From contig CAYFQK010000014.1 of the NCBI GenBank assembly GCA_964345255.1, forward strand, positions 1-24,796: DNA of 24,796 nucleotides, in the 5' to 3' direction. A program made the translations under genes and the position numbers. This DNA comes from JAIPAH01 sp964345255 (lineage in GTDB: Bacteria > Bacteroidota > Bacteroidia > Bacteroidales > JAIPAH01). Numbering within the stretch: position 1 is the stretch's first letter; each line of letters starts with the position of its first letter. Below are positions 8,039-16,074 of this stretch, in pieces. The notes beneath the pieces are model-generated. The model did no database searches. It saw only the letters and a program-made list of their open reading frames with translations, and had not been told where the DNA came from.

Positions 8039-10813
8039 TTATTTGTAAATCAACTTTTGAACTGAGGTACTTTTTGAATCCTGAATGCGCAGGAAGTAGA
8101 TTCCCTCAGAAAGCATATCATCCGGCGTCCAGCTAAAGGCATGCCCTCCAGATGACAATTCTCCGTTGTATATTTCATCCACCTTGCTGCCATAGGCATT
8201 GTAGATGCTTAGGTTCCCGTTAAACGGCTCACTTATTTCCATGCGGATAGTAAACTTATCCGCGGATGGGTTGGGATATACTTTAATTGCAGAGGTATTC
8301 TCACCGGCTATATTTTCAAGTCCAACATTTAGCCCTGCAGATTGAATTCTTTTTGAGGTGTAGACATGGTATTCTCCCGGCTGAAGGGCCAGCGGATCAG
8401 TTTGATTATCTACTTGTATTGAGTCTCCTGAGAGATAATCATACCATGTGCCGTTCGAATAAAACTGAGGATTGATTTCGCCGGGGTAAACGTCAAAATT
8501 ACCCACGATAACAACATCCGTCTCGTCCCCATCGAGGCGAATTTTCTTTAAGGCATCGCCTACATCCAAACTAAAATTCGTAGTCTCGAAAACATCATAC
8601 TCTGTTTTCAGCTTAGCAAGGGCGCCGTAAACTTCATAAAGGTACTTTCTTCGCCAGTCGTCGTAATAATCCCATTTAACAGGCTTAGGGCAAACCCGGC
8701 AATCGTAGTCAATGGAAAAATCATAGCCGAGTTCCCCAAACTGCCAAATCATCTTAGGTCCGGGGATACCAAAATGAAAAGCTGCTGTCATTCCCGCTCT
8801 TTCAAGGGCAATTGTCTTATCCTGCACGTCATAATCAGAATTCTCCTGATTTCCATACTCCAGGGCTTTATACATCAGACGCTCCTCATCATGCGATTCC
8901 ATATAAGCAACCACATGGGGGTCGTTCCAACCCCGCTCCTGGTATGAGGCCCAGCTCAAATCGGAATTATTTCCTTCGTTCCATCCCATCATGGCCTCAT
9001 TGTAGCTGTGATTCATATTGCCCCACAGCATCATGCCGTAATCCGAGAGCTCTTCTTCTTCCGAATTGTCCGCAAAATGCTCAAGAACGACAAAAGCATC
9101 TTCATCCGTGTTCCAGATTTGATCGGCCATTCTTTTTAGATTATCAACGCGCTGTTGGTCATAGCTCCAGCCCTGATCACCGGAAGTATTATTGGTAAAC
9201 CCTTTAGTAAAGTCAAAGCGGAAACCGTCGATATTGTATTCAGTCAACCAATAAGAATTAACCGTATCAGTAAAAGCTTCCGTATACGAACTCTCATGAT
9301 CAAAATCATTGCCCCAGCAATAGGGAGGATGAGGGCATTCTTCGTTGTACCAGGGATTTTCTGATGTAGGGTTCCCATTTTCTGCATACATCTGAACTAA
9401 GGGCGATTGATTATATGAATGGTTCAGGACCATATCAAAAATTACAGCCATTCCTTTCTGATGAGCCTTATCAATAAGTTTTTTTAATTCATTTTTTGGA
9501 CCGTAAGCTTTATCAGGCGCAAAATAGAACGAAGGGTTATATCCCCAACTGCTGTTTCCTTCGAACTCATTGACTGGCATAAGCTCCAGCGCATTTACGC
9601 CCATGCGCTTTAAATAATCCAGTGTATCAGCAATGGTTTGGTACGAATTTTCTTCAGCAAAATCCCGGATAAGCATTTCATAAATTACGAGGTCTTCTTT
9701 TTTCGGAGGCTCAAAATTCTCTACTTCCCATTGATATGGTTCCTGGGCTGTCTGCAATACTGAAGCTATTCCCTGGACATTATCATTATCGGGATAAGAT
9801 ATCAGATTGGGGTAAATGCCTTCTTCAATATACTGATCATTCCAGGGATCACTTACTTTTTCAGTATAAGGATCAGCCACCTTTATTTCACCATCGATAA
9901 AATATTGGTAAACATACTCTTCACCCGGATTCAAGCCATTAATGGTTAACCAGTAGTGTTCCCCGTCGGGATCTCTTTTCATATAATAATCGTTGTTCAG
10001 CTCCCAGTTGTTAAAGTCGCCCAGAACATAAACAAATTCTTTGAGTGGAGCCTGCAAGACTAATGTTACCTGCGTATCGGAGATATAATTCACTCCTTTC
10101 TTCATCCCTTGAGGTACCGGCTCTTCAACAACTTGATCTCTTATGATGTAATACGTCGAATCCTCGACTTGGTTATCCGTATCTTTGGCTATGGCCTTCA
10201 TCCAGTTTTTTCCGTCGCTCCCTGCAGCCTGAAAAGAGTAGTTTAAAGATTGACCGGCGACACGCTTAACAACCTCGTCATTAATTTTGAGTAAGACGCT
10301 ATCGGACTGGTTGGCACCAATGGCTATATCAATAGTTTCATTTTCCAAAACCAGCGGAGGATTTTGAGGTTCTATAAAAGTGACGGTCAGGCCGCTTTGA
10401 TATATATCGACAAAAAGATCACCGGTTTGCTGAGACTCATCCGCAGAGCGAAACACAAAAGCCAATCCTGTAATTGTTTCCGACTGAGGGACATCATAAA
10501 AGGAATAGACATCAGGCGTTATCTCAAGTAGGTATTCATTTCCTTCAATATGCTCAAGTTGTGGCTGAGCACTGTTATCTCCCCAGGTTCCTATGACATA
10601 CTGCCAGTCGTCCCCTTCCAGATTTACTCCTGTGTGAGTGTAGACATCGCCGCTGTAATCCTCCAGCGGAGTTCCTGTAGCATCAAAATGAACCGTAATA
10701 GCCTGGTCTGCTGTGGGCAACTCTGGGTCAGTCCATACAGTTTGGGAAATGCCTTGCAAAGCAGACATTACCAAAACTAAAATCAATCCTAAAACGCTTT
10801 CCACCCTTCTCAT
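8039..10813 (-). CDS. Secreted GH13 alpha-amylase-family hydrolase with CBM48-like domain and T9SS sorting signal
   Basis: This enzyme acts on alpha-glucans outside the cell. From the ATG at 10813 it has 924 residues. A signal peptide (MRRVESVLGLILVLVMSA) comes first. Next is a domain (about 28-137) resembling the repeats of the neighbouring secreted protein, then an Ig-like segment and a CBM48-like beta domain (about 240-330, VYVLGDFNNW). The GH13 barrel runs from about 375. Region I is DMVLNH (460-465), region II GFRFDF (nucleophile Asp534), region III VLEH (acid/base Glu578) and region IV ESHDEE (His641, Asp642). A C-terminal T9SS type A domain starts near VYPNPSADKF. GGAGAAATT sits directly before this ATG. 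The longer frame from 10858 starts inside the upstream terminator loop and is rejected. Exact specificity (amylase, pullulanase-like or other) is not settled. It is probably co-regulated with the upstream gene by the LacI protein. Confidence 0.9.
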   Translation of the reverse strand: MRRVESVLGLILVLVMSALQGISQTVWTDPELPTADQAITVHFDATGTPLEDYSGDVYTHTGVNLEGDDWQYVIGTWGDNSAQPQLEHIEGNEYLLEITPDVYSFYDVPQSETITGLAFVFRSADESQQTGDLFVDIYQSGLTVTFIEPQNPPLVLENETIDIAIGANQSDSVLLKINDEVVKRVAGQSLNYSFQAAGSDGKNWMKAIAKDTDNQVEDSTYYIIRDQVVEEPVPQGMKKGVNYISDTQVTLVLQAPLKEFVYVLGDFNNWELNNDYYMKRDPDGEHYWLTINGLNPGEEYVYQYFIDGEIKVADPYTEKVSDPWNDQYIEEGIYPNLISYPDNDNVQGIASVLQTAQEPYQWEVENFEPPKKEDLVIYEMLIRDFAEENSYQTIADTLDYLKRMGVNALELMPVNEFEGNSSWGYNPSFYFAPDKAYGPKNELKKLIDKAHQKGMAVIFDMVLNHSYNQSPLVQMYAENGNPTSENPWYNEECPHPPYCWGNDFDHESSYTEAFTDTVNSYWLTEYNIDGFRFDFTKGFTNNTSGDQGWSYDQQRVDNLKRMADQIWNTDEDAFVVLEHFADNSEEEELSDYGMMLWGNMNHSYNEAMMGWNEGNNSDLSWASYQERGWNDPHVVAYMESHDEERLMYKALEYGNQENSDYDVQDKTIALERAGMTAAFHFGIPGPKMIWQFGELGYDFSIDYDCRVCPKPVKWDYYDDWRRKYLYEVYGALAKLKTEYDVFETTNFSLDVGDALKKIRLDGDETDVVIVGNFDVYPGEINPQFYSNGTWYDYLSGDSIQVDNQTDPLALQPGEYHVYTSKRIQSAGLNVGLENIAGENTSAIKVYPNPSADKFTIRMEISEPFNGNLSIYNAYGSKVDEIYNGELSSGGHAFSWTPDDMLSEGIYFLRIQDSKSTSVQKLIYK

Positions 10814-10844
10814 AATTTCTCCGTTATCTAATGAATAAATCATA

Positions 10845-10871
10845 AAAAACCCGACCATGAGCCGGGTTTTT
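10845..10871 (-). terminator. Hairpin terminator between the tandem-domain protein and amylase genes
   Basis: AAAAACCCG and CGGGTTTTT form a 9-bp stem with a 9-nt loop. On the minus strand it follows the stop of the 10908-12032 gene and precedes the amylase ATG by about 30 nt. It would end the upstream transcript, or let part of it read through into the amylase gene. Confidence 0.75.
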
Positions 10872-10907
10872 GTTTTAATAAATATCTTTAGAAGTGCAAA
10901 TTAAAGC

Positions 10908-12032
10908 TTAGCGCTTCAAAAACTTCTGTGTAGTTACAACACCTTCCTGGCTGTAGAAGTTCACAAAATAAATGCCTGTTTCAAGATTTCCTGTTTCAAA
11001 ACGAACAGTATTGCTTACATTTTCAATAGCATTTACTTGCTGACCTACGGTATTGTATACTTCAACACGTGTAATATCTTCCAGTCCTTTAATGTTAAGC
11101 ACATTGCTTGTTGGGTTTGGATACATGTTGAATTCATTTTGTACCTGGCTGTCTCCGATACCAACATTAGTTGCTAAAGGAACAGTAATGTCCATACAAT
11201 CTGCAGCAGTATCTGCAGGCATCATTTTACCTTCTGCATCCCAGGTTCCGTTATTGAATACCATGTTAAGTGCACTAACCTCAGAACCTTCTTCAATGCC
11301 GTAGTAATCAGCAGGCGTAAAAGTAATACTCCATAAAGAGTCTGATTCCTGGGTTAATGAAGTCGGAGTTCCGTCGGCTCCTTCGCCATCATAAGCTACA
11401 ACATTCTGCCAAACATCACCATCAACCGTTGCGCCTGAATGCATATGCACAGCCGATACTGTATCTAATGCTCCATCAGGGCAAGAATAGTAAGTATTAA
11501 GTGTTAGAGTAACTTCCTCAAAAGCTGTTGCATTAACTGGTTCAATGGTTACAGGATTAACTGCTAAAGGTTCAGCAAAATCAGTGCATTCAGTAGAATC
11601 CGCATTAAAGTCTTTAGCTTCTGCATCCCAGGTTCCATTGTTAAAAACTGCATTTATTTCTGAAATAAAGTTACCTGGTTCTACCCCATAGAAATCAGCC
11701 GGCACATAAGTTATAGACCAGACAGAATCGTTTTCCTGTGTCAAAGCAGTGGCCTGACCGTTAGCTCCTTCGGCATCATATTCCACAACATTTTGCCATT
11801 GGGCCCCATTTACATTCACCCCTGAATGAATATGAACATTGGTTACTGTATCAAAGGCTCCTTCCGGGCAAGTGTGGTTGGTGTTCAACTTAAGCGTCAA
11901 CGTGTCGTATGCCGTTGCATTAGCAGGTTCAATAGTTATGGCTTGTGAAAATTGCGCCATCGACATTCCTGAGAATGCCAGTAATGTTACAAGAGTAAAA
12001 ATTAATCGTTTCATAATAGTAGATTTTTTCAT
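10908..12032 (-). CDS. Secreted protein with two tandem beta-type domains and T9SS sorting signal
   Basis: This 374-residue exported protein has a signal peptide (MKRLIFTLVTLLAFSGMSMAQ from a second ATG at 12014; the ATG at 12032 is also possible). Two similar domains lie at about 31-158 and 160-287. Each carries a TIEP.NATA start, a H-HSG motif, W-QNVV, SLWSIT-like strands, a PAD-YYG segment, VFNNGTWDAE and two cysteines (55/149 and 184/279) that could form disulfides. A T9SS type A domain at about 302-374 begins FNMYPNPTSN. The amylase N-terminus carries a related domain. I infer a cell-surface or secreted glycan-binding partner for the amylase. The protein has no recognisable catalytic domain. 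The gene lies directly downstream of a LacI-type operator and the lacI-family gene. The exact family name is not certain to me. Confidence 0.8.
   Translation of the reverse strand: MKKSTIMKRLIFTLVTLLAFSGMSMAQFSQAITIEPANATAYDTLTLKLNTNHTCPEGAFDTVTNVHIHSGVNVNGAQWQNVVEYDAEGANGQATALTQENDSVWSITYVPADFYGVEPGNFISEINAVFNNGTWDAEAKDFNADSTECTDFAEPLAVNPVTIEPVNATAFEEVTLTLNTYYSCPDGALDTVSAVHMHSGATVDGDVWQNVVAYDGEGADGTPTSLTQESDSLWSITFTPADYYGIEEGSEVSALNMVFNNGTWDAEGKMMPADTAADCMDITVPLATNVGIGDSQVQNEFNMYPNPTSNVLNIKGLEDITRVEVYNTVGQQVNAIENVSNTVRFETGNLETGIYFVNFYSQEGVVTTQKFLKR
11172..11942 (-). repeat. In-frame tandem duplication of a domain of about 128 residues
   Basis: The two halves are recognisable at the protein and the DNA level (for example CCAGGTTCC plus similar flanks near 11249 and 11629). 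They are adjacent and in frame, as expected from gene-internal duplication. Confidence 0.8.
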
Positions 12033-12178
12033 TTAATTAAATTTAATTATAAAAAATTGGTTTAATATTAATTTCAAGTGGTAAATATCGCAAAAATTCA
12101 GCAGAAACACAAGCTATTAATATTTTTTAACTAAAAACATCCAGGTGTTCTTCGTTGGTAGTCAGTAGCTTGTTCGAT

Positions 12179-12192
12179 TGCAAACGATTGCA
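12179..12192. promoter_or_regulatory. LacI-family operator
   Basis: TGCAAACGATTGCA fits the general LacI/GalR-family operator form TGnAAnCGnTTnCA at every fixed position, with the typical central CG. It is a 14-bp palindrome apart from one symmetric base pair. It lies 20 nt after the stop of the lacI-family gene and about 147 nt before the start of the secreted tandem-domain gene. This suggests control of that gene and the amylase behind it. The left half also forms a direct repeat, CGATTGCA spaced by AA (12175-12192). Confidence 0.75.
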
Positions 12193-12212
12193 GTTAATGT
12201 CCGTTTGCGGCT

Positions 12213-13238
12213 TTAACGCCTGGTGGTCGACTCTCTCACCACCAGATCCGTTCTTACCACCCTTGTCTGTGGGGTGTGATCTTCGGTAATATCCCCTTCT
12301 TTCAATCTCTTTAAGAGCAATTTAGTAGCCTCCTTGCCCACTTCCGTTCCATGTTGATCAACACTGGATAGGGTTGGGTCGGTTAATGCAGAGCTAATTC
12401 CATTAGTAAAACCCATGATGGCTACATCTTCAGGAACTTTTTTCCCTTTTCTTTTAACCGCTTTCATTGCCCCAATGGCTGTAAAGTCGTTCACACCAAA
12501 TATGGCATCGATATCGGGATGCTTATCAATAATATCCCCGGTAATCTTCAAAGCAGTTTCGTAATTATCGCATGGCACTATCAGGTTTTCATCAATGTCA
12601 ATACCATGATCTTCCAGGGCGTCTTTATATCCATTAATGCGGTTACGCCCAATGAGCAAATCGCGTGAACCACTGAGGTGAAGGATTTTTTTAAAGCCCG
12701 ATTGCACAAGGTGTTCCACCGCTTCAAAAGCGCCGCCGTAATCATCGACAATGACGCGATCGGTTTTCAATCCCTCACAAATTCTGTCAAAAAATACAAT
12801 GGGAACATTATGCTTCTGCAGGTTGCGGAAATGTTCGTAATTCTTGGTTTCTTTGGCCAGCGAAACAAGCAAACCATCCACCCTGTTGGCATAAAGCCCT
12901 TGTGTATTTAATACCTCCCGGGTATAAGATTCATTCGACTGGAAAATCATCACATTGTAGCCTTCTTCAATGGCTATCTCTTCAATCCCACTGATGACTG
13001 AGGAGAAAAAGTGATGCACAATCTCAGGGATAATTAATCCTAACACCTTGGTACGTTTACTTCTTAAGCTAAGGGCAATCTCATTCGGCTTATAACCAAG
13101 TAAATTCGCCAGTTCTGTTACCACCTTCTTTGTCTTGGGACTAATTTCAGGGTGGTCTTTTAAAGCCCTGGATACGGTGGAAGGTGATACTCCCAGCTTC
13201 CGGGCGATATCTTTTATCGTAACATTTGTTCCGCTCAT
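12213..13238 (-). CDS. LacI/GalR-family transcriptional regulator
   Basis: This 341-residue repressor or activator has a classical N-terminal helix-turn-helix (TIKDIARKLGVSPSTVSRAL, residues 7-26) and hinge helix (NEIALSLRSKRTKVLGLIIP). A periplasmic-binding-protein-like effector domain runs to the end, with FFSSVISGIEE, VDGLLVS, VDDYGGAFEAVEHL, FGVNDFTAIGAMKAVK and the C-terminal GKEATKLLLKRL element. Its length is typical of the family. A LacI-type operator lies just downstream, before the secreted alpha-glucan genes on the same strand. It is therefore likely the local regulator of starch or maltodextrin use, similar in role to MalR-type proteins. The effector sugar cannot be read from the sequence. 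Confidence 0.93.
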   Translation of the reverse strand: MSGTNVTIKDIARKLGVSPSTVSRALKDHPEISPKTKKVVTELANLLGYKPNEIALSLRSKRTKVLGLIIPEIVHHFFSSVISGIEEIAIEEGYNVMIFQSNESYTREVLNTQGLYANRVDGLLVSLAKETKNYEHFRNLQKHNVPIVFFDRICEGLKTDRVIVDDYGGAFEAVEHLVQSGFKKILHLSGSRDLLIGRNRINGYKDALEDHGIDIDENLIVPCDNYETALKITGDIIDKHPDIDAIFGVNDFTAIGAMKAVKRKGKKVPEDVAIMGFTNGISSALTDPTLSSVDQHGTEVGKEATKLLLKRLKEGDITEDHTPQTRVVRTDLVVRESTTRR

Positions 13239-13263
13239 CGATCCCGATTCTGTTTTAATCTAT

Positions 13264-13271
13264 CAAAAATA
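13264..13271 (-). promoter_or_regulatory. -7 element of the lacI-family gene
   Basis: TATTTTTG on the minus strand matches TAnnTTTG, 25 nt before the start codon. I see no convincing -33 TTG at the expected distance. Confidence 0.45.
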
Positions 13272-13331
13272 ACAATAATATAGATACCATCATATCCCTT
13301 GTGTTAAGATTCCGTTTTTTATTAAGCATAA

Positions 13332-13377
13332 AAAAACTCCACCAAGCAGGATAATATCTCTACTTAATGGAGTTTTT
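13332..13377 (-). terminator. Terminator of the GIN/barrel gene
   Basis: AAAAACTCCA (13332-13341) pairs with TGGAGTTTTT (13368-13377). An inner helix (AAGTAG with CTGCTT on the minus strand) extends it into one long hairpin. It follows the gene stop by about 20 nt and separates this module from the lacI-family gene. Confidence 0.8.
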
Positions 13378-13395
13378 CCTCAGTGAGAAAATGCT

Positions 13396-14877
13396 CTAAA
13401 GACCAACAATCTGGACACCCACGTTAAAGGGATAAAGCTCGGGGCCTTTTTCATCCTTGAATAGAGGAACTGCATCATATGCAGTATAAAGATTAAGCTT
13501 ACCCCAGCCTATGCGTACCATTCCTTCCAGCTTGAATGGATTCATGTGGAAATCGGTACGCTGCTTATTTTTATCTCCATCTATGATATTTTTGCTGTGA
13601 GAACCTATTCTGAGACCACCCGCAGCTCCGGCAGCGATATGGAAACTATTGATATTATTATCGCTGTTGGTTTGGAATTCAAATAAAAGGGGTAAGGTAA
13701 GGTAGCTTACCACCAGTTTGCTTTTTTCGTAATTTTTGTTCTGATCTCTCGGCTTGAAAGCAAGTTCGCTGGCACCTCCGTCTAATACCACGTCGTTATC
13801 AAAACGGTAATTATTCCATTCAAAGCCCAAACCGGTCACCAAACCAAACCTTTCACGAATGAGGTTAAAATTCTGCTCAAAAATATTCAGCTGAACATTG
13901 ATTGATTTTTCATAGGTCAAATCAAGCTTTTCATATTCATCGGGTAGCGTAAGGCTATTATCCGCGGTCATATAGCCATTTACTCCCAGATAAAATCCAC
14001 TCCAGTGGCCATCAAATTCACGATCCACTTTCTCTTTTCCGATTTCTACATTTCCCTCATCATCAATGCTGATTTGCGAGCGGCCCATTTTTATAATTGT
14101 CGTATCCGAATCGATGACCTGCACATCAAACTTGCCTACTTTAACTGTTACCGAGTCTTTGTATTTTCTGGAAACTTTTTTATCGATCATTTTTTCAAAC
14201 GATTCAGATTTATTGATTTCCACTTTACCCGGTTTGTTTTTGTAATGTAATTTAGCTACCCCCTCTGTTTTACCTGTCAATATCTCTGAAGCGTTCACAT
14301 AGGCCATCGCGGCACCGCTCACTTCAGCGTGGGTTTCGCGCGTTTTAAGTTCATAAGCCTTAACGTTTGCAGCCCCGGTTGCTTCCAGTTCATGGCTACC
14401 AGCTCTTCCGGAGAGATTAACTTTAGCTGCTCCTGAACACTCTGATTGCAGCACTTCTACATCCAGCTCCAGGTTTGAGACCGAGGCTCCTTCCAGCTCA
14501 AGGGTTAAGTGGGGAGTTTTAATTGGCAGGTTTTTGGTTTTCAGCCCTACCATACCTCCGGCTTTTATTTCTTTTAATTCATTGAAGTTTAAATACACTC
14601 TTATCACCTTATCTTCTCTGAATTTTTTATCAAAATTGAGCTTCAGACTGTTCTTGACCACTTCAATTTCGTAATCATCCGGTAATTCTTCGATAGCCTC
14701 GATCACCACTTTATGGGTATCAGCAGGAATGAGGTGAGCCTGCATAAAGCCACCTAATTCTATTTTATTGTAAGGCTCGGTGTGAATTTCTCTTTCAAAC
14801 TGAGCATCAGCTTTCTTCCCTAAACCGATCATAATCACTATGACCAATATTCCGGTTATCAATCTTCCTTTTTTCAT
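13396..14877 (-). CDS. Head-GIN (DUF2807) domain fused to an outer-membrane beta-barrel
   Basis: This 493-residue envelope protein has a signal peptide (residues 1-25, ending ADAQ). A DUF2807 'head GIN' domain covers about 30-215, a beta-helix-like region rich in GAS, GAAKVN, GAANVK and GAAMAY turns. A linker follows, and then about 195 residues starting HWSGFYLGVNGY, rich in alternating hydrophobic strands and ending YPFNVGVQIVGL. The last part resembles PorT-like outer-membrane barrel domains. It would place the GIN domain on the periplasmic side or at the surface. The gene has its own ECF-type promoter and lies 97 nt downstream of the anti-sigma gene. It is therefore a candidate target of the adjacent sigma factor, perhaps for envelope stress. 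The precise function is unknown. Confidence 0.8.
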   Translation of the reverse strand: MKKGRLITGILVIVIMIGLGKKADAQFEREIHTEPYNKIELGGFMQAHLIPADTHKVVIEAIEELPDDYEIEVVKNSLKLNFDKKFREDKVIRVYLNFNELKEIKAGGMVGLKTKNLPIKTPHLTLELEGASVSNLELDVEVLQSECSGAAKVNLSGRAGSHELEATGAANVKAYELKTRETHAEVSGAAMAYVNASEILTGKTEGVAKLHYKNKPGKVEINKSESFEKMIDKKVSRKYKDSVTVKVGKFDVQVIDSDTTIIKMGRSQISIDDEGNVEIGKEKVDREFDGHWSGFYLGVNGYMTADNSLTLPDEYEKLDLTYEKSINVQLNIFEQNFNLIRERFGLVTGLGFEWNNYRFDNDVVLDGGASELAFKPRDQNKNYEKSKLVVSYLTLPLLFEFQTNSDNNINSFHIAAGAAGGLRIGSHSKNIIDGDKNKQRTDFHMNPFKLEGMVRIGWGKLNLYTAYDAVPLFKDEKGPELYPFNVGVQIVGL

Positions 14878-14903
14878 GGTATCTCTGTTTTCTTTTTTCT
14901 TAT

Positions 14904-14930
14904 GACGGAAGCTTATAGCAAAATGTTACA
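14904..14930 (-). promoter_or_regulatory. ECF-sigma-type promoter of the GIN/barrel gene
   Basis: On the minus strand TGTAAC (14930-14925), a 17-nt spacer and CGTC (14907-14904) match the ECF form (T)GTAAC-N16/17-CGTC. The start codon lies 26 nt downstream. The same arrangement precedes the sigma gene. Confidence 0.7.
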
Positions 14931-14974
14931 ATAGAAAAATAAAAATAGCACATTCGAAAAGATTCTCATCATAA

Positions 14975-16072
14975 TCATTCGGAAGTATTATCAGAGGCGG
15001 AATGCCGGGGTGTTCGCTTATGAGAAAACTCAAACAATCCGGTCTTGATTCTATACTTCTTTACCTTCTCTGCCCCGGAATCGTCTTGCTCAGCATCAGC
15101 ACTAGCCAACTCATACAGGCGGCCGGCCCCTATTCCTAATATGTTAAGCGGGGAAAAGCCGGGGTCTGTCACATAATAATCTTTCCGGGGGATAAGTTTA
15201 TTCTTCAACCGATAAACCAATCTTTGCGCAAAATTTTTCTCAGCATATTCAGTGACCTTTGTATAATATTCAAGGTCTAGCTGTACCGTTTGATAATAAT
15301 ACTGACTGGTTTGTTCATAACGTCTGTCTATTTTTTCTAAGGGTTCCGCGTTAAACACTGCCGGATCGACTCCAATTGAAGCTATCTGAGATAATTTTTC
15401 GTTTGGCATTAATTCCTGAATGGTTGCAGGTTTATCTATCTCCGCGCTTTCGCTCTCCTCTCTGATCATGGGAGTAACCTCATAGACAGGTCTTTTTTCA
15501 ATTTGTTTTATGCCAACATGTGGTATGGAAGTCACCTTTTCTACATCTCTTAAAGGTTTTTCCTCATTCTGCAACCAAAACAATCCCGCCAGTATCAATA
15601 CTGCTGCGGCGGCGGCATAGCCCAAATAGCTCAATAGGGCAATTCCCGGCTTGCCAGATTTATGCTTCAGGGTTGCTTTATTATGGTAAGTGATGTTTTT
15701 ATCAGGTTTTAAACGCAACGTTCCAAACAGTTCAAACTCCGATTTCAGGCCGGCGTTTTTCTCCAGAAACTTTATAAGCCGGGATTCTTGCCCTAAACTC
15801 AAATCTCCCTCATGATAAGCTATGAACCACTCTTCGTAATTATCTTTTGAAGGGCCGGTGTCCTTTTTATCTTTTTTAAGGGCAGCTTTATCCGGATAAC
15901 CAACAGATGGGTCAGGCGATAATGCGATGGAATCATCAAAGGCTTCAAACTCCTCTTTCAGGTCAGGATGAGCTTCAAGAAAGCGCATAAGTTCCTCCTG
16001 CATCTCTTTACTAAGATGCCCATCGAAATAGTCGATGAAAAATACTTCATAGTTTGCTCTTGTAATCCTCAT
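14975..16072 (-). CDS. Membrane anti-sigma-factor-like protein with duplicated N-terminal unit
   Basis: This 365-residue single-pass protein is encoded 2 nt after the sigma factor stop. Two similar cytoplasmic units of about 60 residues lie at about 7-66 (NYEVFFIDYFDGHLS, RFLEAHPDLKEEFEAF) and 78-137 (NYEEWFIAYHEGDLS, KFLEKNAGLKSEFELF). They resemble the N-terminal sigma-binding helices of Bacteroidota anti-sigma proteins. One membrane helix follows at about 146-167 (an alanine-rich stretch, then VLILAGLFWL). The extracytoplasmic part of about 195 residues has no recognised domain and ends in a basic, serine-rich tail. Gene order and topology support a sigma-sequestering role. The ZAS zinc motif (H-x3-C-x2-C) is absent, so this is not a classical zinc anti-sigma protein. 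Confidence 0.75.
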   Translation of the reverse strand: MRITRANYEVFFIDYFDGHLSKEMQEELMRFLEAHPDLKEEFEAFDDSIALSPDPSVGYPDKAALKKDKKDTGPSKDNYEEWFIAYHEGDLSLGQESRLIKFLEKNAGLKSEFELFGTLRLKPDKNITYHNKATLKHKSGKPGIALLSYLGYAAAAAVLILAGLFWLQNEEKPLRDVEKVTSIPHVGIKQIEKRPVYEVTPMIREESESAEIDKPATIQELMPNEKLSQIASIGVDPAVFNAEPLEKIDRRYEQTSQYYYQTVQLDLEYYTKVTEYAEKNFAQRLVYRLKNKLIPRKDYYVTDPGFSPLNILGIGAGRLYELASADAEQDDSGAEKVKKYRIKTGLFEFSHKRTPRHSASDNTSE

Positions 16073-16074
16073 CC

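Noticed and set aside
10814..10858. Upstream start of the amylase at 10858
   Set aside because: That ATG falls inside the loop of the preceding terminator. The ATG at 10813 has a Shine-Dalgarno and begins a proper signal peptide.
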